From positions 2,418,001 to 2,482,000 of the forward strand of contig NZ_JAPENX010000001.1 in assembly GCF_026341815.1 (NCBI RefSeq): a stretch of DNA of 64,000 nucleotides, written 5' to 3'. Below the pieces are notes generated by a model. It searched no databases. It was not told the origin of the DNA and saw only the letters and a program-made list of their open reading frames with translations. This document shows, piece by piece, positions 59,256-64,000 of the stretch; within the stretch, counting starts at the first letter, position 1, and the number at the start of each line of letters is the position of its first letter. The translations under genes and the position numbers were made by a program. This stretch comes from Streptomyces sp. NBC_00572 (GTDB taxonomy: Bacteria > Actinomycetota > Actinomycetes > Streptomycetales > Streptomycetaceae).

Positions 59256-60455
59256 CTACAGAGCGCAGGCCTGGGTGTCGACCTGCTGGTCGGCGGTCAT
59301 GCCGAGCTCGATGTCCTCGCGGATCTCGTCGACCGTGAGGGCGTAGCCGGTGTTCGGGTCATCGAGGGAGCGGGCGAAGATCACGCCGTACACCTTGCCC
59401 TCCGCGGTGAGGAGCGGGCCGCCGGAGTTGCCCTGGCGGACCGTCGTGTACAGCGAGTACACGTCCCTGCGCACATCGCCCCGGCGGTAGATGTCGGGCC
59501 CGTCCGCGTTGATACGGCCGCGCACGCGCGCCGAGCGGACGTCGTACGAGCCGTTCTCCGGGAATCCGGCGACGATCGCGCCGTCGCCGCTGTGGGCGTC
59601 CTCTTCGGTGAAGGTCAGCGGCGTGGCCTTGAGGTCCGGCACGTCCAGGACGGCGATGTCGCGCTGCCAGTCGTAGAGGACGACCTTGGCGTCGTAGAGC
59701 TTGCCCTCGCCGCCTATCTGGACGGTCGGCTCGTCGACGCCTCCGACGACGTGGGCGTTGGTCATGATCCGGCGGTCGGCGAAGACGAATCCGGTGCCTT
59801 CGAGGACCTTGCCGCAGCTCTGCGCGGTGCCGACGACCTTCACGATCGAGCGCTGGGCGCGGGCCGCGACCGGGCTCTCGGCGAGCGCCGGGTCGGGCGG
59901 GGTGACCGGGGTGATCGGCTCGTTGGCGAAGGGGCTGAAGACGGGCGGGAAGCCGCTGCGGGCCAGGGTGGACGTGAAGTCGTCGAACCAGCCCGACGCC
60001 TGATCCGGCATCACCTGCTCGACCCCGAGCAGGACCTTGGAGTTCCGCACCTCCTTGCCCAGGGTGGGCATGGTGGTACGGGCGAGTCCGGAGCCGATCA
60101 GCCAGGCCACGAGCAGCATCGCGACGACGTTGACCAGGGCGCCGCCGGTGGCGTCGAGGGCGCGGGCGGGTGACCAGGTGATGTGGCGGCGCAGCTTGTT
60201 GCCGAGGTGGGTGGTGAGGGCCTGGCCGACGGAGGCACAGACGATCACCACCATCACGAAGACGACCGTCGCCGTGGTCGAGACCTCGCTGTGGTCGGTC
60301 AGCTGGTCCCAGAGGATCGGCAGCAGCAGAACGGCGACGAGGCCGCCGCCGAGGAAGCCGATCACCGACAGGATGCCGACCACGAAGCCCTGGCGGTAAC
60401 CGATGATCGCGAACCACACGGCGGCGAGCAGCAACAAGATGTCCAGCACGTTCAC
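59256..60455 (-). CDS. marP: MarP-family membrane serine protease (colicin V production-type TM domain plus trypsin-like protease)
   Basis: A 399-residue protein. Four N-terminal helices have the CvpA-like pattern (VLDILLLLAAVWFAIIGYRQGF, in pieces). The periplasmic protease domain is complete: RRIMTNAHVVGG (His), WQRDIAVLDVPD (Asp) and RQGNSGGPLLTAEG (Ser). One Cys pair (AQSCGKV and TQACAL) may form the disulfide reported in mycobacterial MarP. Mycobacterial MarP is needed for acid resistance. GTG at 60455 (VNVLDI) with GAGG at 9 bases is preferred over TTG at 60461. Confidence 0.93.
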   Translation of the reverse strand: MNVLDILLLLAAVWFAIIGYRQGFVVGILSVIGFLGGGLVAVLLLPILWDQLTDHSEVSTTATVVFVMVVIVCASVGQALTTHLGNKLRRHITWSPARALDATGGALVNVVAMLLVAWLIGSGLARTTMPTLGKEVRNSKVLLGVEQVMPDQASGWFDDFTSTLARSGFPPVFSPFANEPITPVTPPDPALAESPVAARAQRSIVKVVGTAQSCGKVLEGTGFVFADRRIMTNAHVVGGVDEPTVQIGGEGKLYDAKVVLYDWQRDIAVLDVPDLKATPLTFTEEDAHSGDGAIVAGFPENGSYDVRSARVRGRINADGPDIYRRGDVRRDVYSLYTTVRQGNSGGPLLTAEGKVYGVIFARSLDDPNTGYALTVDEIREDIELGMTADQQVDTQACAL

Positions 60456-60482
60456 CGTCAATTGCCTCGCAGATTCGTTTCC

Positions 60483-60537
60483 GGTCGCCGGGGATCAGCC
60501 GGTCCGCCGGGGTTCAGCCAGTCCACCGGGTTCAGCC
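60483..60537. repeat. Three 18-19 bp tandem repeats behind the Nudix gene
   Basis: GGTCGCCGGGGATCAGCC (60483-60500), GGTCCGCCGGGGTTCAGCC (60501-60519) and AGTCCACCGGGTTCAGCC (60520-60537) run head to tail up to the stop codon (TCA, 60540-60542) of the leftward Nudix gene, whose own end (TGTCATGAGCGCC) continues the pattern loosely. They also lie upstream of marP. Confidence 0.78.
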
Positions 60538-60539
60538 TG

Positions 60540-61244
60540 TCATGAGCGCCAGTCGAGCGGGACCTGCTTGGACCGGTCCCAGGGGCGCTCCCAGCCGGAG
60601 AAGTGCAGGAGCCGGTCGATCACCCCGGCCGTAAAACCCCAGACCACAGCGGAGGCGACCAGGAACGCGGGGCCCAGGTGGCCGCTCGGGTGGACCGTGG
60701 TCACCCGGTTCGCGGGGTCCGTGAGATCCGCCACGGGCACGGTGAAGACCCTGGCGGTCTCGCCGGGGTCGACGACTCCGACGGGGCTGGGCCTACGCCA
60801 CCAGCCCAGGACCGGGGTGACGACGAAGCCGCTGACCGGGATGTAGAGCTGCGGAAGGACGCCGAAGAGCTGGACGCCCGCCGGGTCGAGTCCGGTCTCC
60901 TCCCGTGCCTCGCGCAGGGCGGCGCGCAGCAGCCCGCCGTCCGCGGGGTCGCCGTCCTCGGGGTCGAGGGCGCCGCCGGGGAAGGAGGGCTGTCCGGCGT
61001 GCGAGCGGAGGCTGCCGGCCCGCTCCATGAGCAGCAGCTCGGGACCGCGCTCTCCCTCGCCGAAGAGGACGAGGACGGCGGACTGGCGCCCGGCGCCGCT
61101 CTCGGGCGGCAGGAAGCGGCTCAGCTGCTCGGGCTCGACCGTGCGGGCGGCCCGGTCGACGGGACCGAGCCAGTCGGGCAGCCCGTCCCTGCTGAGCAGC
61201 CCGCCGGTGCCGGGCCCGTGGATCTCTTCGTCAGTGCGCGTCAT
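60540..61244 (-). CDS. CoA-pyrophosphatase-type Nudix hydrolase
   Basis: A 234-residue Nudix protein that cleaves CoA derivatives into phosphopantetheine and 3',5'-ADP. The CoA motif before the Nudix box is LLLMERAGSLRSHAGQPSFP. The Nudix box is GGALDPED then AALREAREETGLDP. The extended spacer between its halves (GDPADGGLL) is usual for this subfamily. ATG at 61244 has GGGGG upstream; a GTG at 61250 is possible but has no spacing. It is downstream of nth on the same strand. Confidence 0.92.
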   Translation of the reverse strand: MTRTDEEIHGPGTGGLLSRDGLPDWLGPVDRAARTVEPEQLSRFLPPESGAGRQSAVLVLFGEGERGPELLLMERAGSLRSHAGQPSFPGGALDPEDGDPADGGLLRAALREAREETGLDPAGVQLFGVLPQLYIPVSGFVVTPVLGWWRRPSPVGVVDPGETARVFTVPVADLTDPANRVTTVHPSGHLGPAFLVASAVVWGFTAGVIDRLLHFSGWERPWDRSKQVPLDWRS

Positions 61245-61317
61245 TGGCACCCCCGAGTTTCACAACGCGATCGATGTACGGGTTCGTTCCCTGTGGGTCC
61301 ACGCTCACGGACCGTAC

Positions 61318-62283
61318 TCAGCCTCCGGCGCCCAGCGGCGGCGCCGGGCGGCCCGGGTAGCCGGGCGGCGGGTCGAGCCGCTGGCCGGGGAAGCCACCCA
61401 TCTCGTACTTGAGCAGCTTCTTCGCCTTCTCGGGGTCGGTCTCGCCCTCGCCGTACGAGGGGCAGAGGTGGGTGATCGGGCAGGCGCCGCAGGCCGGCTT
61501 GCGGGCGTGGCAGATCCGGCGGCCGTGGAAGATCACCCGGTGCGAGAGCATCGTCCACTCGCTCTTCGGGAAGATCTCGGCGATCTCCGCCTCGATCTTC
61601 ACCGGGTCCTCCTGCTCGGTCCACTTCCAGCGCCGGACGAGCCGCATGAAGTGGGTGTCGACGGTGATTCCGGGGACCCCGAAGGCGTTGCCGAGGACGA
61701 CGAAGGCGGTCTTGCGGCCGACGCCCGGGAGTTTGACGAGGTCGTCGAGGCGGCCGGGGACCTCGCCGCCGAAGTCGTCCCGGAGGGCGGTGGCGAGCCC
61801 CATGATCGACTTGGTCTTGGCGCGGAAGAAGCCGGTGGGGCGGATGAGCTCCTCGACCTCCTCGGGCACGGCGGCGGCGAGGTCCTCGGGCGTGGGGTAC
61901 TTCGCGAAGAGGGCCGGGGTGGTCTGGTTGACCCGCAGGTCGGTGGTCTGCGCCGAGAGGACCGTGGCGACGAGCAGCTCGAAGGGGTTGCGGAAGTCGA
62001 GCTCCGGATGGGCGTACGGAAAGACCTCGGCCAGCTCACGGTTGATCTTGCGGGCCCTGCGGACCATCGCGAGCCGCGACTCGGGCTTGGCGGGCTTCGT
62101 GGGCTTGGCAGGCTTCGCCGCCTCGGCGGACTTGGCGGGCCCGACGGGCTTCGCCGGGTCGACCGGCTTCCGATTTGCGGCTTTCGCCCGTTTCGACACG
62201 CCGCGTTCGCCCACAGCGGAATTACCTTCGGCCGACACTCTTTCAGCCCCCTTGGCCTGCGCTCTCACCGGCGAGTTGGACAC
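61318..62283 (-). CDS. nth: Endonuclease III (DNA glycosylase/AP lyase)
   Basis: A 321-residue repair enzyme removing oxidised pyrimidines. The helix-hairpin-helix [17 protein letters not shown] contains the catalytic Lys. The catalytic Asp is in [14 protein letters not shown]. The [4Fe-4S] ligands are [17 protein letters not shown] (C-x6-C-x2-C-x5-C). The N terminus carries a tail of about 75 residues rich in Lys, Ala and Pro ([20 protein letters not shown]), which is longer than in E. coli. The start (GTG, 62283) has no clear RBS, so the protein may begin a little later. It is divergent from crp. Confidence 0.94.
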   Translation of the reverse strand: MSNSPVRAQAKGAERVSAEGNSAVGERGVSKRAKAANRKPVDPAKPVGPAKSAEAAKPAKPTKPAKPESRLAMVRRARKINRELAEVFPYAHPELDFRNPFELLVATVLSAQTTDLRVNQTTPALFAKYPTPEDLAAAVPEEVEELIRPTGFFRAKTKSIMGLATALRDDFGGEVPGRLDDLVKLPGVGRKTAFVVLGNAFGVPGITVDTHFMRLVRRWKWTEQEDPVKIEAEIAEIFPKSEWTMLSHRVIFHGRRICHARKPACGACPITHLCPSYGEGETDPEKAKKLLKYEMGGFPGQRLDPPPGYPGRPAPPLGAGG

Positions 62284-62351
62284 CCGGCCAGCCTAGGGGC
62301 CACCACCGACATCCGCCCCGGGCGTGGCCGATCAGAGCCCAATCGGGCCCC

Positions 62352-62381
62352 TGACGTACGGACCGGCGGCTCGGTACGTCA
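62352..62381. promoter_or_regulatory. Inverted repeat in the nth-crp intergenic region
   Basis: TGACGTAC (62352-62359) and GTACGTCA (62374-62381) are exact complements 14 bases apart. It lies about 88 bases upstream of crp. Confidence 0.5.
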
Positions 62382-62388
62382 AACTTGT

Positions 62389-62404
62389 TGTGATTGATCG
62401 CACT
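62389..62404 (+). promoter_or_regulatory. CRP-box-like site upstream of crp (possible autoregulation)
   Basis: TGTGATTGATCGCACT contains GTG-N8-CAC, close to the Crp site described in Streptomyces (GTG-N6-GNCAC) and to the E. coli TGTGA-N6-TCACA. It is 65-80 bases before the crp start. Confidence 0.55.
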
Positions 62405-62468
62405 GTTTTGTACGTCCGGCATCATGGGACGCAGGTCCCTGAGCAGGTCGACAGTATGGAGAGAACTC

Positions 62469-63143
62469 GTGGACGACGTTCTGCGGCGCGCCCCGCTCTT
62501 CGCGGCGCTCGATGACGAGCAGGCTGCCGAGCTGCGCGCCTCGATGAGTGAGGCGACGCTCGCCCGTGGCGACGCGCTCTTCCACGAGGGCGACCCCGGC
62601 GACCGCCTGTACGTGGTCACCGAGGGCAAGGTGAAGCTGCACCGCACCTCCCCCGACGGCCGGGAGAACATGCTGGCCGTGCTCGGCCCCGGTGAGCTCA
62701 TCGGTGAGCTGTCGCTCTTCGACCCGGGCCCGCGCACCGCGACGGCGACGGCGCTGACCGAGGTCAAGCTGCTCGGCCTGGGCCACGGCGACCTCCAGCC
62801 CTGGCTGAACGCCCGCCCCGAGGTGGCCACCGCGCTGCTGCGCGCCGTCGCCCGCCGGCTGCGCAAGACCAACGACCAGATGTCCGACCTGGTCTTCTCC
62901 GACGTCCCGGGCCGTGTCGCCCGCGCCCTCCTCGACCTGTCGCGCCGCTTCGGCGTGCAGTCGGAGGAGGGCATCCACGTCGTCCACGACCTCACCCAGG
63001 AGGAGCTGGCCCAGCTGGTCGGCGCCTCCCGCGAGACGGTCAACAAGGCGCTCGCCGACTTCGCCCAGCGCGGCTGGCTGCGCCTGGAGGCCCGCGCCGT
63101 GATCCTGCTGGACGTGGAGCGCCTCGCGAAGCGCTCGCGGTAG
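62469..63143 (+). CDS. crp: Crp/Fnr-family transcriptional regulator (cAMP receptor protein)
   Basis: A 224-residue regulator, the length of S. coelicolor Crp. The cNMP-binding fold has DALFHEGDPGDRLYVVTEGK, LGPGELIGELSLFDPGPRTAT (phosphate cassette), and TALTEVKLLGL. The HTH reads LTQEELAQLVGASRETVNKALADFA. In S. coelicolor Crp controls germination and antibiotic production. GTG at 62469 has GGAGAG five bases upstream. The transcript ends at a bidirectional terminator (63178-63215) shared with the SPFH gene. Confidence 0.97.
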   Translation: MDDVLRRAPLFAALDDEQAAELRASMSEATLARGDALFHEGDPGDRLYVVTEGKVKLHRTSPDGRENMLAVLGPGELIGELSLFDPGPRTATATALTEVKLLGLGHGDLQPWLNARPEVATALLRAVARRLRKTNDQMSDLVFSDVPGRVARALLDLSRRFGVQSEEGIHVVHDLTQEELAQLVGASRETVNKALADFAQRGWLRLEARAVILLDVERLAKRSR

Positions 63144-63177
63144 GCACCCGCGCGTACATCCGCGCGTACGTACGTGA

Positions 63178-63215
63178 AAAGGCCGCCCCGGCCGATACGG
63201 ACCGGGGCGGCCTTT
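63178..63215. terminator. Bidirectional terminator between crp and the SPFH gene
   Basis: Arms 63178-63191 and 63202-63215 are exact complements (AAAGGCCGCCCCGG type) with a 10-base loop. The ends are A-rich on one side and T-rich on the other, so it works on either strand. Confidence 0.88.
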
Positions 63216-63232
63216 CGCGTGTCTCGGGAGGA

Positions 63233-64000
63233 TCAGCGCTTGGAGCCGTCCACGATCACCGGGGCGGAGGAACCGTTCGCGCAGGGCACGGTGTAGATCG
63301 GGTTCTTCGCCGCGGCCTCCTTGAACGCGTCGATGCACTGGTTCATCAGGACCCGGTCCGTCAGCGAGTCGTTGAGGATCTTGTTGGCGCGGGCGATGCC
63401 CTCCGCCTCGATCCGGCGGCGGTCGGCCTCGGCCTTGGCCGTGCGGGCGGCCTCGGTGGCGCGCTCGGTGGCCTGCTGCTGCTGGATCTTCCGGTCGATC
63501 TGGGCCTGGAGCGAGTCCGAGGGCTTCACGTTGCGCAGGTTGACCGTGGTCACGTCGATGCCGCGCGGGGCCAGGCGCTCCTTGATCAGGGTGCCGATCT
63601 CGGCGTTGATCTTCTCGCGGTCGGAGGCGTAGCCCTGCTCGCTGCTGTAGCGGGCGAAGACGTTACGGACGATCTCGCGGCTGTCGGGGTAGACGAGCCG
63701 CTGCTGCACGGTGTCCTCGCTGCCCGCGAGCTTGTAGAGCTCCACGGCCTTGGTCGGGACGACGGCCCACTTCACCGTCACCTCGACGTACATGACGCCG
63801 CCCTGCGAGGAGCGGACCTCGACCACGTCCTTGTCGGAGAGGTTGAGGTCGACCGGGCGGGTCGAGAAGGTCGTGACGTCGGTGAAGGGCGACTTCACAT
63901 GCATGCCCGAGGTCATCGGCGAGCCGACCTTGCCGAAGGCGACCGGGACACCGACCTCGTACGCGCTGATCACGTACGTCATGCTCACGATGAGCGAGAA
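63233..64000 (-). CDS. SPFH/prohibitin (Band 7) family membrane protein, truncated by window edge
   Basis: The frame is open to base 64000 (FSLIVSMTYVISAYEVGVPV), so the N terminus is outside. The visible part is a Band 7 domain (TYVISAYEVGVPVAFGKVGS, MYVEVTVKWAVV, VRNVFARYSSEQ, RLAPRGIDVTTVNLRNVKP). A charged coiled coil follows (QQQATERATEAARTAKAEADRRR) with a helix ending IYTVPCANGSSAPVIVDGSKR. Such proteins form membrane-bound scaffolds. The C-terminal half has a single Cys. A GTG at 63988 is in frame but probably internal because hydrophobic residues precede it. Confidence 0.88.
   Translation of the reverse strand, partial: FSLIVSMTYVISAYEVGVPVAFGKVGSPMTSGMHVKSPFTDVTTFSTRPVDLNLSDKDVVEVRSSQGGVMYVEVTVKWAVVPTKAVELYKLAGSEDTVQQRLVYPDSREIVRNVFARYSSEQGYASDREKINAEIGTLIKERLAPRGIDVTTVNLRNVKPSDSLQAQIDRKIQQQQATERATEAARTAKAEADRRRIEAEGIARANKILNDSLTDRVLMNQCIDAFKEAAAKNPIYTVPCANGSSAPVIVDGSKR

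Overview
This window is chromosomal DNA from a Streptomyces or a very close relative. The evidence is extreme GC richness with GC-biased third codon positions, frequent GTG and TTG starts, and purine-rich ribosome binding sites. It also carries actinomycete hallmark genes in a familiar order: topA, hppA, bldG with its anti-sigma partner, a DUF1998 helicase, a tad cluster with ssd, acsA, nhaA, marP, nth and crp. From memory this matches the SCO3540 to SCO3571 region of S. coelicolor. There is no prophage, insertion sequence or CRISPR array, so this is core chromosome with a few strain-variable insertions.

Layout. 1-8.5 kb: the end of an FtsX-type ABC permease, a GNAT acetyltransferase, an MDR oxidoreductase, an ATPase-LuxR fusion regulator, a family A DNA polymerase-like protein, and a SigE-family sigma factor with its membrane partner. 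8.6-12.7 kb: DUF6479, an eroded ECF41-like protein, a flavin/PNPOx-fold protein, and a TetR/hydrolase divergent pair with visible operators. 12.7-18 kb: tRNA-Thr(CGT), a secreted tripeptidyl-aminopeptidase-like lipoprotein, holB, a small membrane protein and a NarL-type two-component pair. 18-34.6 kb: an FtsX ABC exporter, an MFS/dTMP kinase/coiled-coil fusion, topA, an ABC-2 exporter with an ArsR regulator and methyltransferase in one leftward run, and a lipoprotein. 34.8-40.8 kb: the H+-pyrophosphatase, the bldG locus and a MrfA-like helicase. 40.7-45.8 kb: a leftward seven-gene tad operon. 46-49.5 kb: a putative leader peptide, a HAD phosphatase, a 6S-like RNA, a degenerate Fic protein and a ParA-like ATPase. 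49.5-64 kb: a deacetylase-like lipoprotein, a SulP/carbonic anhydrase fusion, acsA, nhaA, a holin-X/hydrolase pair, marP, a CoA-type Nudix hydrolase, nth, crp and the start of an SPFH gene.

How the genes work together. Replication and repair are represented by holB, tmk, topA, the Pol-like protein, nth and the helicase. Developmental and global control come from bldG with its anti-sigma factor, crp and the 6S-like RNA. Bicarbonate, acetate and ion handling come from the SulP-CA fusion, acsA, nhaA and hppA. Several operators can be read directly, including paired CCACA-N2-TGTGG palindromes for the TetR gene and an ATTCGGG-N4-CCCGAAT repeat for the ArsR gene.

The most unusual pattern I found is in the DNA rather than in a gene. 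At least seven gene ends carry short tandem or near-tandem duplications (9, 11, about 18, 20, 24 or about 43 bp) that overlap or abut the stop codon and fill the space behind the gene. I know of no description of such stop-codon-anchored repeat tails. It could be simple slippage debris, and it can be tested genome-wide.
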